DNA from: Gemmatimonas phototrophica
Lineage (GTDB): Bacteria > Gemmatimonadota > Gemmatimonadetes > Gemmatimonadales > Gemmatimonadaceae
DNA: 7,235 nucleotides
Direction of reading: 5' to 3'
NCBI GenBank assembly: GCA_945870175.1
Contig: CAMBRJ010000147.1
Coordinates: forward strand, 1-7,235
Both the position numbers and the translations under genes were made by a program. Shown piece by piece: positions 1-5,491 of the stretch (its first letter is position 1; the number at the start of each line of letters is the position of its first letter). Under the pieces are notes generated by a model. The model was not told the origin of the DNA and did not search any database. It worked only from the letters and a program-made list of their open reading frames with translations.

Positions 1-195
1 GGCGTGTTCCTCGGTCTCGCGTTCATCCTGCAAATGATGTCCTCGCGTGGATCGGCGCCGAAGTCGGTCCTCGATAAGCTGGCGACGCCCACGACGCCGT
101 CCTCCGCGCCCGCTGGCGCAGCCGCCCCAGCTGCCCCTCTGACGCAGCAGCCCGCCGCTCCGGCCGCGCCGACGGCACCCGCCAAGCAGCCGTAA
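1..195 (+). CDS. secG: Probable SecG, preprotein translocase subunit (3' end only)
   Basis: The reading frame is open from the first base and stops at 193-195, so only the last 64 residues are visible. They begin with a hydrophobic stretch (GVFLGLAFILQMM), then SSR, then a tail of about 45 residues rich in Ala, Pro and Thr. This matches the end of SecG: the second transmembrane helix, a short basic turn, and a variable, often low-complexity C-terminus. SecG is a small membrane protein that helps SecYE and SecA export proteins across the inner membrane. The GTG at base 4 lies inside the helix and is not the real start. carA follows seven bases after the stop, so the two are probably co-transcribed. 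The name rests on a short fragment and general resemblance. Another small membrane protein with an Ala/Pro tail is possible. Confidence 0.55.
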   Translation, partial: GVFLGLAFILQMMSSRGSAPKSVLDKLATPTTPSSAPAGAAAPAAPLTQQPAAPAAPTAPAKQP

Positions 196-202
196 CCGGC
201 GC

Positions 203-1315
203 GTGAGCACGTTGCCTCCCAAGGGGTTCCTCCTCCTCGAGGACGGAACCCTTTTTCTCGGACGACTTGTCGGCCCGACGACGCCTACCGTGGCGGAAGT
301 GGTGTTCACGACCAACATGACCGGCTATCAGGAGGTCTTTACCGACCCCTCGTACCGCGGGCAGACCGTCGTGCTCACCGCGCCGCAGATCGGCAACTAC
401 GGCGTCAACACCGAAGATCCCGAATCGTCGAAGCCGCAGGTCGCCGGCGTCGTCGTTCGTGAGCTCTCGCCCACCTACTCGAATTGGCGCGCGACCGGCG
501 GCCTCCGCGAGTGGCTCGAAGAGCATCAGGTCCCGGTCCTCACCGAAGTCGACACGCGTCGCCTTACCAAGCATCTCCGCTCTGCTGGCGTCATGCGTGG
601 CGTTATCGGTCTCGGCGACACGCCGTCCCGCGAGGCGCTGGCGGTTCTCGAAGCCTGTCCGAGCATGGACGGGCTCGATCTGGCAACCGTCGTGTCCACC
701 CGTGAGGCATACTCATGGGGCAAGCCGGACGCCACGTATCACGTCGTGGCCTACGACTACGGGATCAAACGCAATATTCTGCGTCTTTTCGAGGCGCATG
801 ACTGCCGTGTCACCGTCGTGCCGTCGGACACGTCGGCCGACCGCGTCCTCGCCATGAACCCGGACGGCGTATTTCTGTCCAACGGGCCGGGCGATCCGGA
901 CGCCGTGACCTACGCTCCGGCCGCCATTCGTGCCATCGCGGCCACGCAGACCCCGATGTTCGGCATCTGCCTCGGCCATCAACTCATCGGCCTGTCCTTC
1001 GGGGCGCGGACCGAGAAGATGCCGTTCGGACACCGCGGTGGGAATCAACCCGTCAAGGATCTCGAGACTGGCAAAGTGCTGATCACGTCGCAGAACCACG
1101 GCTTTGCCGTGGTGGGGTCAGTCGAGGGGGTAGAGGGGGCGCCGGATCTCGCGATCACCCACGTCAACCTCAACGATGGCACGGTCGAAGGACTCCGTCA
1201 TCGCACGCTGCCGATCTTTGCGGTGCAGTACCATCCCGAGGCGGCGCCCGGACCACACGATGCGGTTCCCCTGTTCGACCGGTTTCTCGACGCCCTGAAA
1301 AATCGTCGACGGTGA
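203..1315 (+). CDS. carA: Carbamoyl-phosphate synthase small (glutaminase) subunit CarA
   Basis: This 370-residue protein has the full CarA layout and nearly the family's usual length (E. coli CarA is about 380). It hydrolyses glutamine and passes ammonia to CarB, which makes carbamoyl phosphate for arginine and pyrimidine synthesis in the cytoplasm. Residues about 6-140 are the CarA-specific N-terminal domain (LEDGTLFLG, TNMTGYQE, TRRLTKHLR). Residues about 180-365 are a class I glutamine amidotransferase domain, with YDYGIKRN at 184-191, SNGPGDP at 226-232, the nucleophile Cys256 in GICLGHQ, and the catalytic His344 and Glu346 in QYHPE. The triad is intact. The start is GTG at 203, seven bases after the upstream stop; no clear Shine-Dalgarno sequence is visible, so translational coupling to secG is plausible. 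A second in-frame TTG at 212 is a weaker alternative. carB is not next to it; an HU gene with its own promoter follows. Confidence 0.96.
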   Translation: MSTLPPKGFLLLEDGTLFLGRLVGPTTPTVAEVVFTTNMTGYQEVFTDPSYRGQTVVLTAPQIGNYGVNTEDPESSKPQVAGVVVRELSPTYSNWRATGGLREWLEEHQVPVLTEVDTRRLTKHLRSAGVMRGVIGLGDTPSREALAVLEACPSMDGLDLATVVSTREAYSWGKPDATYHVVAYDYGIKRNILRLFEAHDCRVTVVPSDTSADRVLAMNPDGVFLSNGPGDPDAVTYAPAAIRAIAATQTPMFGICLGHQLIGLSFGARTEKMPFGHRGGNQPVKDLETGKVLITSQNHGFAVVGSVEGVEGAPDLAITHVNLNDGTVEGLRHRTLPIFAVQYHPEAAPGPHDAVPLFDRFLDALKNRRR

Positions 1316-1329
1316 AGTGACCCAAACGC

Positions 1330-1358
1330 TTGACTGATAAGCACTAAGGTCATACGTT
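1330..1358 (+). promoter_or_regulatory. Sigma70-type promoter candidate for the HU gene
   Basis: TTGACT at 1330-1335 matches five of six bases of the -35 consensus. After exactly 17 bases comes TACGTT at 1353-1358, a weak -10 box that keeps the key first T, second A and last T. Transcription would start near 1365, giving a leader of about 72 bases before the ATG at 1437. The -35 box begins only 15 bases after the carA stop, and I see no terminator between them. The assignment is inferred from sequence and position. Confidence 0.55.
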
Positions 1359-1436
1359 CGCTTCCTTCGCTTGATCTTCGATGCGTGCCGGACGCTCCAG
1401 AAACTGGGACGGCACGTCGACCCCTTGGTAGAGTCC

Positions 1437-1781
1437 ATGACGAAAGCCGATCTGGTTGAGAACGTCACGGCGCGTATCGCGCGGACGGCCGGACCGACCA
1501 TCTCTAAGAAGGATTGTGCGCGGGTGGTTGACGCCTTTCTTGACGCGATCAAGGAAGCCCTTCAGGAGCAGAAGAACATCGAGGTGCGTGGTTTCGGCAC
1601 GTTCAAGATCCGGCAGCGTAAGACGCGCATGGCGCGCAATCCGCGCACCGGCTCGCCTGTCGAGGTCTCCGCGCGTCCGGTCCCGGTTTTCAAGCCGAGC
1701 AAGGAATTGCGTGCCATGGTTGCCGGTGTGGACGAGAGCATGCTCGAGGACGAAGAGGGCGATGAGATGAACGAGGCGTAA
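1437..1781 (+). CDS. HU/IHF-family nucleoid DNA-binding protein with acidic C-terminal tail
   Basis: This is a 114-residue member of the HU/IHF family, small dimeric proteins that bend DNA and help compact the nucleoid. It begins with the family-typical MTKADLVENV. The helical dimerisation part spans about residues 3-45, followed by the signature GFGTF at 52-56. The DNA-binding beta arm contains RNPRTG at 67-72, with Pro69 at the position that intercalates between base pairs in HU and IHF. FKPSKELR at 85-92 closes the core. Ordinary HU is about 90 residues; here about 20 more follow, ending in an acidic run (ESMLEDEEGDEMNEA, seven Glu or Asp of 15). The frame is open upstream to a TTG at 1371, but the conserved N-terminus starts at the ATG at 1437, so that start is chosen. 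Its Shine-Dalgarno sequence is weak. The sequence alone does not decide between HU and an IHF subunit. Confidence 0.93.
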   Translation: MTKADLVENVTARIARTAGPTISKKDCARVVDAFLDAIKEALQEQKNIEVRGFGTFKIRQRKTRMARNPRTGSPVEVSARPVPVFKPSKELRAMVAGVDESMLEDEEGDEMNEA

Positions 1782-1809
1782 ATCACACGTTTCGCTCGGC
1801 CTTCTGGCC

Positions 1810-1850
1810 ACGCCCCGTCGCGACACACGCGTGCGGGGCGTTGATGTTTG
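1810..1850 (+). terminator. Hairpin after the HU gene, possible intrinsic terminator
   Basis: Arms ACGCCCCG (1810-1817) and CGGGGCGT (1834-1841) are perfectly complementary, and inner CGCG segments can extend the stem around an ACACA loop. The following bases TGATGTTTG are only moderately T-rich, so termination may be weak. A smaller GGCC-TTCT-GGCC hairpin lies just before it at 1798-1809. The hairpin begins 29 bases after the HU stop and lies 58 bases before moaD, so it could equally be a leader structure of the moa operon. Confidence 0.45.
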
Positions 1851-1899
1851 TGGACTGGAACAAGCCGAACGCGGTGTCTCCGGCTATCTTGTGTACCAG

Positions 1900-2142
1900 A
1901 TGAGTATTTCCGTCCTTCTCTTCGCCTCCTACGCCGACGCCTTCGGCGCCCGCCAGCTCGAGGTGCCTCTTGAGGCGCCGTGTCAGGTGGCCGACCTCAT
2001 GCGTGTCATCCGGACCATGCCAGGCGGCGACCGTCTGCCCGCCGCGCCGCTCGTGGCCGTGAACCGTACCTGGGTCCGCGAAGACACCGCAGTGAACGTT
2101 GGCGATGAGATCGCGCTGATCCCTCCCGTGGCGGGCGGATGA
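1900..2142 (+). CDS. moaD: Molybdopterin synthase sulfur-carrier subunit MoaD
   Basis: This 80-residue ubiquitin-like protein is the small subunit of molybdopterin synthase. Its C-terminal glycine carries the thiocarboxylate sulfur that MoaE inserts into precursor Z (cPMP). The sequence starts MSISVLLFASYADAF, a typical first beta strand of the family. It ends with VGDEIALIPPVAGG, where Gly79-Gly80 is the essential double-glycine terminus. The length fits MoaD (about 80). The frame stays open upstream to 1831, but the extra residues have no family resemblance, so the ATG at 1900 is chosen. No Shine-Dalgarno sequence is visible before it. The stop overlaps the moaE start as ATGA (2139-2142), and the neighbours moaE and moaA confirm the role. 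A ThiS-like sulfur carrier has the same fold and tail, but the context makes that unlikely. Confidence 0.92.
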   Translation: MSISVLLFASYADAFGARQLEVPLEAPCQVADLMRVIRTMPGGDRLPAAPLVAVNRTWVREDTAVNVGDEIALIPPVAGG

Positions 2143-2588
2143 CGTCGCCCGAGAGCGGCGTGTTGCATGTGGCCATCGTGTCGGCGCCGATAGACGTGCC
2201 GGCGCTCCTGTCCAGAGCACAGGCGCCTGGTGTCGGCGCCGTGTCGTTGTTCCTGGGTACCGTGCGTGACCTGAACGACGGACGACCAGTGAGCGGCATG
2301 GAGTATGAGGCGTACGCGCCGATGGCCGTGTCGGAACTTCGCGCGATCGCGGAAGAGACCTGTGGGCGCATTCCCGGCTTGCGCCTCGTGGTTGAACACC
2401 GCGTGGGCACGCTTGCGATCGGCGAGGCCAGCGTGGCGATCATCGCGGCGCACGCACACCGCGCGCAGGCGATGGACGCGGCTCGCGACGTGATCGAATC
2501 GCTCAAGCTGCGCGTGCCCATTTGGAAGCGCGAACACTATCTCAGCGGTGAGCGCGAGTGGATCGATCCAACCAAGGTGAGAGCATGA
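2139..2588 (+). CDS. moaE: Molybdopterin synthase catalytic subunit MoaE
   Basis: MoaE (149 residues here, about 150 in E. coli) is the large subunit of molybdopterin synthase. With two MoaD molecules per MoaE dimer it converts cPMP into molybdopterin. Conserved blocks are visible in order: GVGAVSLFLGTVRDLN at about 31-46, YEAY at 56-59, HRVGTLAIGE at 87-96, and LKLRVPIWKRE at 122-132. Lys123 and Lys130 sit at the positions of the two active-site lysines of E. coli MoaE (Lys119 and Lys126). Arg43 matches the conserved arginine of the VRxxN motif. The start ATG overlaps the moaD stop by four bases, and the stop overlaps the moaA ATG in the same way, so the three genes are probably translationally coupled. 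Nothing is missing or broken. Confidence 0.96.
   Translation: MTSPESGVLHVAIVSAPIDVPALLSRAQAPGVGAVSLFLGTVRDLNDGRPVSGMEYEAYAPMAVSELRAIAEETCGRIPGLRLVVEHRVGTLAIGEASVAIIAAHAHRAQAMDAARDVIESLKLRVPIWKREHYLSGEREWIDPTKVRA
2574..2581 (+). promoter_or_regulatory. Ribosome binding site that fixes the moaA start
   Basis: AAGGTGAG lies inside the last codons of moaE, a few bases before the ATG at 2585. An in-frame GTG at 2558 would add nine residues but has no comparable site. This favours the overlapping ATGA start. Confidence 0.55.
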
Positions 2589-3580
2589 GCACGTCCATCT
2601 CCGGCGAATCGCGCGATCAGTTCGGGCGGAAGATCGAGTATCTCCGCATCTCGGTCACCGATCGATGCAATTTCCGCTGCCAGTACTGCATGCCGCTGGA
2701 AGGGCTCCCGTGGCTGCCGAAAGCGGACATCCTGCGCTACGAGGAGATCGCCGACGTCGTGCGTCAGCTTGCACCCATGGGTCTGAGGCGACTTCGCATT
2801 ACCGGTGGCGAACCCACGATCCGACCGCAACTTGCCACGCTCGTGCGGATGCTGCGCGACATCCCTGGGATCGAGGATATCGCACTCTCCACGAACGGCG
2901 TGAAGCTGCCGACCATGGCCGCCGAACTGGCTGAGGCCGGTCTCGATCGCGTCAATATCAGCGCCGATTCACTTCGCCCCGATCGGGTGGTGAAGATTGC
3001 GCGACGAGATCTGCACTTCGACCTCGTCGCGTCGGCCCGGGCCGCCCAGGCCGCCGGTCTTGGCCCCATCAAGATCAATGTGGTCGTCATGCGTGGCATC
3101 AATGACGACGAGATCGCCGATTTCGCCGCGCTCACGCGGGACAATCCGTGGCATGTGCGGTTCATCGAGCTCATGCCCGTGGGTGAGCTGAGCGAACTGA
3201 CCTTCGATCATGTGGTCCCGACGGATGAGGTGCTGGCGCGCATCCGTGCGGTCGATACGCTGGAGCCCGATACCGGTCCTTCGCGCGGAAACGGGCCAGC
3301 CGTCTACTACCGGTATCCTGACGCCGCGGGGACGGTTGGTGTCATCACCCCGATGACGCATACGTATTGCGAGCGGTGCAACCGGGTTCGCCTCACCGCC
3401 GACGGGCGACTGCGGACCTGTCTCTTTGGCGACCACGAGGTGTTGCTGCGCGACGCCATCCGGAACGGCACGCCGCTGGGGCCGTTGTTTCTTCAGGCGC
3501 TCGCCGAGAAACCGAAGGCGCACGAGCTGTTGCAGATGCGCGTCGGCGGTCTGCGGGCCCTCAGTCAGGTCGGCGGCTGA
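2585..3580 (+). CDS. moaA: GTP 3',8-cyclase MoaA (radical SAM)
   Basis: MoaA starts molybdenum cofactor synthesis. It uses S-adenosylmethionine and a 4Fe-4S cluster to rearrange GTP to 3',8-cyclo-GTP, which MoaC then turns into cPMP. The protein has 331 residues, close to E. coli's 329. The radical SAM motif is Cys28-x3-Cys32-x2-Cys35, followed by MP. TGGEP in the LRITGGEPTIR segment is the SAM-binding loop. The second, GTP-binding cluster uses Cys262, Cys265 and Cys279 (CxxC-x13-C), in the usual HTYCERCNRVRLTADG block. The protein ends in Gly-Gly, the tail MoaA needs for activity. All key residues are present. It overlaps moaE by four bases and is the last gene of the moaDEA run. moaC is not in the window and must be elsewhere if the pathway is complete. 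Confidence 0.97.
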   Translation: MSTSISGESRDQFGRKIEYLRISVTDRCNFRCQYCMPLEGLPWLPKADILRYEEIADVVRQLAPMGLRRLRITGGEPTIRPQLATLVRMLRDIPGIEDIALSTNGVKLPTMAAELAEAGLDRVNISADSLRPDRVVKIARRDLHFDLVASARAAQAAGLGPIKINVVVMRGINDDEIADFAALTRDNPWHVRFIELMPVGELSELTFDHVVPTDEVLARIRAVDTLEPDTGPSRGNGPAVYYRYPDAAGTVGVITPMTHTYCERCNRVRLTADGRLRTCLFGDHEVLLRDAIRNGTPLGPLFLQALAEKPKAHELLQMRVGGLRALSQVGG

Positions 3581-3602
3581 CCACTCGTCGGCCCCGTGTT
3601 GA

Positions 3603-3618
3603 AGCATCGGGCGATGCT
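3603..3618 (+). other. Small inverted repeat after moaA
   Basis: AGCATCG (3603-3609) and CGATGCT (3612-3618) are perfect complements separated by GG, giving a practical stem of six pairs with a four-base loop. It begins 23 bases after the moaA stop. The bases after it are not a T-run, so it is a poor intrinsic terminator by itself. It might help end or stabilise the moa transcript. It lies five bases upstream of the -35 box proposed for mdh. Confidence 0.3.
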
Positions 3619-3685
3619 CGTGTTGCTCGTGTCGGCGCAGTACTCTATGTTCCAAACACTGTCCTCTTCGCAGCGGCGATGCTCG
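3610..3685 (+). repeat. Pair of 11-base direct repeats in the moaA-mdh gap
   Basis: GGCGATGCTCG occurs at 3610-3620 and again at 3675-3685, a 65-base period. One copy is upstream of the proposed mdh promoter and one downstream of its start site. The first copy contains the right arm of the small inverted repeat. It may be chance in a GC-rich gap, or paired sites for a regulator; nothing in the sequence decides. Confidence 0.25.
3623..3651 (+). promoter_or_regulatory. Sigma70-type promoter candidate for mdh
   Basis: TTGCTC at 3623-3628 and TATGTT at 3646-3651 are separated by exactly 17 bases, the same geometry as the HU promoter candidate, whose -10 box (TACGTT) also ends in GTT. Transcription would begin near 3658 and leave a leader of about 118 bases before mdh. 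The -35 box has only TTG in common with the consensus, so strength is uncertain. Confidence 0.45.
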
Positions 3686-3742
3686 GGTAACCGCCTTCGT
3701 GCGTCTTCACTCGGGCATTGCCTCTCCGCATCATTCCCATCT

Positions 3743-3765
3743 CGTTCGGACACCCGTTCGGAGAA
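3743..3765 (+). promoter_or_regulatory. mdh ribosome binding site within a short tandem repeat
   Basis: CGTTCGGA occurs at 3743-3750 and 3755-3762, four bases apart. The second copy runs into GGAGAA (3760-3765), a Shine-Dalgarno sequence ten bases before the ATG at 3776. This site supports the 3776 start over the earlier in-frame TTG at 3596, which would add 60 residues without family resemblance. Confidence 0.6.
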
Positions 3766-3775
3766 CCGGCACAAC

Positions 3776-4705
3776 ATGGTCAATAAGATCACGGTCGTTG
3801 GCGCGGGCAATGTCGGCGCCACGACGGCGCAGCGCATCGCCGAGAAGTCGCTTGGACGCACGGTGGTGATGGTCGACGTTGTCGACGGCATCCCGCAGGG
3901 CAAGGGGCTCGACCAGTGGGAGTCGGCGCCCGTTGAAGGCTTCGACACGCGCGTCATCGGCACGAACGGTTATGAAGAAACGGCCGACTCCGACATTGTC
4001 GTCATCACCGCCGGTATCGCCCGGAAGCCGGGCATGTCGCGTGACGACCTGCTGAATACGAACGCGGGCATCGTGAAGTCCGTGTCGGAGCAGATCAAGG
4101 CCACGTCGCCGAACGCGATCGTGATCGTGGTCTCGAACCCGCTCGACGTGATGTGCTACGTCGCGAAGCAGGTGACGGGCTTTCCGCGCGAGCGCGTGAT
4201 CGGGATGGCCGGCGTGCTCGATACGGCACGCTACCGCTCGTTCATCGCCGAGGCGCTCGACGTGTCGGTGCGTGACATTCAGGCGATGGTGCTCGGTGGA
4301 CACGGCGACACGATGGTGCCGCTCATCTCGTACACGACGATCAGCGGCATCCCGGTCACCCAGCTCATGCCGCGTGAGCAGCTCGACGCGATCGTGCAGC
4401 GCGCACGCGACGGCGGTGCCGAGATCGTGAAGTACCTCAAGACGGGCTCGGCGTACTACGCGCCGTCGGCGGGTGCGACGGAGATGGTCGAAGCGATCGT
4501 GCACGATCGCAAGCGCATCCTGCCGTGTGCCGCCTGGCTCGAAGGCGAGTACGGCCTGTCGGGGCTGTTCCTCGGCGTGCCCTGCAAGCTCGGTCGGAAC
4601 GGTCTCGAGAAGATCCTCGAAATCGACCTGACCGACGACGAGCGCGCCGCGCTCGAACGCTCCGCACAGGCTGTGCGCGAGCCGATGTCCGTGATCTCCC
4701 TCTGA
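3776..4705 (+). CDS. mdh: Malate dehydrogenase, LDH-like type, NAD-dependent
   Basis: This 309-residue enzyme oxidises malate to oxaloacetate with NAD+ in the TCA cycle. The N-terminal Rossmann fold opens with the dinucleotide loop GAGNVG at 9-14. Asp34, at the end of the second strand (VVMVD), is the residue that favours NAD over NADP. The mobile loop reads AGIARKPGMSRDDLL, and Arg83 at the specificity position marks malate rather than lactate dehydrogenase; Arg89 is a second substrate-binding arginine. Asp149 and Arg152 (LDTAR) and the catalytic His176 (GGHGDTMVPL) complete the active site. The length equals that usual for the LDH-like MDH group. It has its own promoter candidate and a 118-base leader, and a strong terminator lies 11 bases after its stop. 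Succinate dehydrogenase genes follow, so the region groups TCA-cycle functions. Confidence 0.97.
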   Translation: MVNKITVVGAGNVGATTAQRIAEKSLGRTVVMVDVVDGIPQGKGLDQWESAPVEGFDTRVIGTNGYEETADSDIVVITAGIARKPGMSRDDLLNTNAGIVKSVSEQIKATSPNAIVIVVSNPLDVMCYVAKQVTGFPRERVIGMAGVLDTARYRSFIAEALDVSVRDIQAMVLGGHGDTMVPLISYTTISGIPVTQLMPREQLDAIVQRARDGGAEIVKYLKTGSAYYAPSAGATEMVEAIVHDRKRILPCAAWLEGEYGLSGLFLGVPCKLGRNGLEKILEIDLTDDERAALERSAQAVREPMSVISL

Positions 4706-4715
4706 TTCTGACGGG

Positions 4716-4757
4716 ACCGGCGCGTTCACCACGGTGAGCGCGCCGGTTTCTTCTTCT
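4716..4757 (+). terminator. Strong intrinsic terminator between mdh and sdhC
   Basis: Arms at 4716-4730 and 4733-4747 form a nearly perfect stem. The outer nine pairs (ACCGGCGCG with CGCGCCGGT) are followed by one T-G wobble and the inner TCAC with GTGA, leaving a CACG tetraloop. A T-rich tract, TTTCTTCTTCT, follows directly at 4747-4757. This is the clearest terminator in the window. Its end lies ten bases before the sdhC start codon, so it may act as an attenuator with partial read-through, or as a transcript-stabilising hairpin, rather than a full stop. Confidence 0.85.
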
Positions 4758-4767
4758 GCCCCCCCCT

Positions 4768-5490
4768 ATGTACGTTCTCTCGCGTTTCTGGCAAAGCACG
4801 ATCGGCAAGAAGATCGTGATGGCGGTGACTGGGATCATCGGGATCCTGTTCGTCATCGGCCATATGACCGGCAATCTGCTCATGTTCAAGGGGCAGGAGG
4901 CCATGGCGCATTATGCGCTCTTGCTCCGCACCAGCATGCCGCTGCTCTGGGCGGTTCGCGTCGGCCTGATCGCCGCCGTGGTGCTGCATGCCGTTGCCGC
5001 GTACCAGCTCACCATGCTGTCGCGCGCCGCGCGCCCGGAAGGGTACGCCGACCGACGACCACAGGTCACCACGTTCGCCGCGCGGACGATCCGCTGGGGT
5101 GGCGTGCTGTTGCTGGTGTTCATCGTGGCGCACTTGCTGCAGCTCACGACCGGCGTGATTCATCCGGAGTTCACCCACCTCGATCCGTACAACAACGTAC
5201 GCATCCTGCTGTCGAATCCGCTGATGGCGGCCTTCTATGTGCTGGCGATGGCCGCGCTGGGATTGCACCTGTATCACGGCAGCTGGGCCGTCGTGCGCAC
5301 GCTCGGCGTGGCCCGACCGTCGGCGCAACCGCTCAAGCGTCGGGTGGCGCTGGTGATTGCGATCGTCGTGGCCGCTGGTTTCATGATCATCCCGATTGCC
5401 GCCGTGCTCGGCACGTTTGCGCCGGCACCACCGCTTGCCGAATCGTCGGCGGCCACTGCGCTGGCGACGCCTGCTGCGGAGACCCACTGA
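4768..5490 (+). CDS. sdhC: Succinate dehydrogenase cytochrome b subunit (class B SdhC)
   Basis: This 240-residue membrane protein anchors succinate dehydrogenase and passes electrons to quinone. It matches the single-subunit, five-helix, two-haem cytochrome b type found with class-B enzymes (Bacillus SdhC, Wolinella FrdC). Hydrophobic segments lie at about 16-37, 59-84, 110-130, 151-176 and 193-215. The conserved start STIGKKIVMAVTG is at 10-22. His32, His74, His122 and His167 are spaced like the four haem ligands of the family (His170 is an alternative for the last). The final 25 residues are Ala/Pro-rich and probably disordered. ATG 4768 is the only possible start: upstream codons in frame reach a stop at 4735 with no ATG, GTG or TTG. 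It has no Shine-Dalgarno sequence and follows a run of eight Cs (4759-4766). sdhA begins one base after its stop. Confidence 0.93.
   Translation: MYVLSRFWQSTIGKKIVMAVTGIIGILFVIGHMTGNLLMFKGQEAMAHYALLLRTSMPLLWAVRVGLIAAVVLHAVAAYQLTMLSRAARPEGYADRRPQVTTFAARTIRWGGVLLLVFIVAHLLQLTTGVIHPEFTHLDPYNNVRILLSNPLMAAFYVLAMAALGLHLYHGSWAVVRTLGVARPSAQPLKRRVALVIAIVVAAGFMIIPIAAVLGTFAPAPPLAESSAATALATPAAETH
5478..5482 (+). promoter_or_regulatory. Ribosome binding site for sdhA
   Basis: GGAGA in the last codons of sdhC lies nine bases before the ATG at 5492. It supports that start and contrasts with sdhC, which has no such site. Confidence 0.6.
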
Positions 5491-5491
5491 T

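Noticed and set aside
23..574. 183-codon minus-strand frame opposite secG and carA
   Set aside because: Arg/Ala/Gly-rich with no motif, and overlaps the conserved N-terminal domain of carA.
1831..1899. Upstream extension of moaD from 1831
   Set aside because: The added residues do not resemble MoaD and would begin inside the hairpin; the family N-terminus starts at ATG 1900.
1782..1899. Molybdenum cofactor riboswitch before moaD
   Set aside because: The position would fit, but I could not recognise the conserved core by eye; only a plain hairpin is visible.
3596..3775. 60-residue N-terminal extension of malate dehydrogenase from TTG 3596
   Set aside because: The extension has no family resemblance, overlaps the promoter candidate and leader, and the ATG at 3776 has a good Shine-Dalgarno sequence and gives the standard length.
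3731..4732. 333-codon minus-strand frame opposite mdh
   Set aside because: It covers almost exactly the mdh coding region and is His/Arg/Asp-rich without motifs; it is a shadow of mdh.
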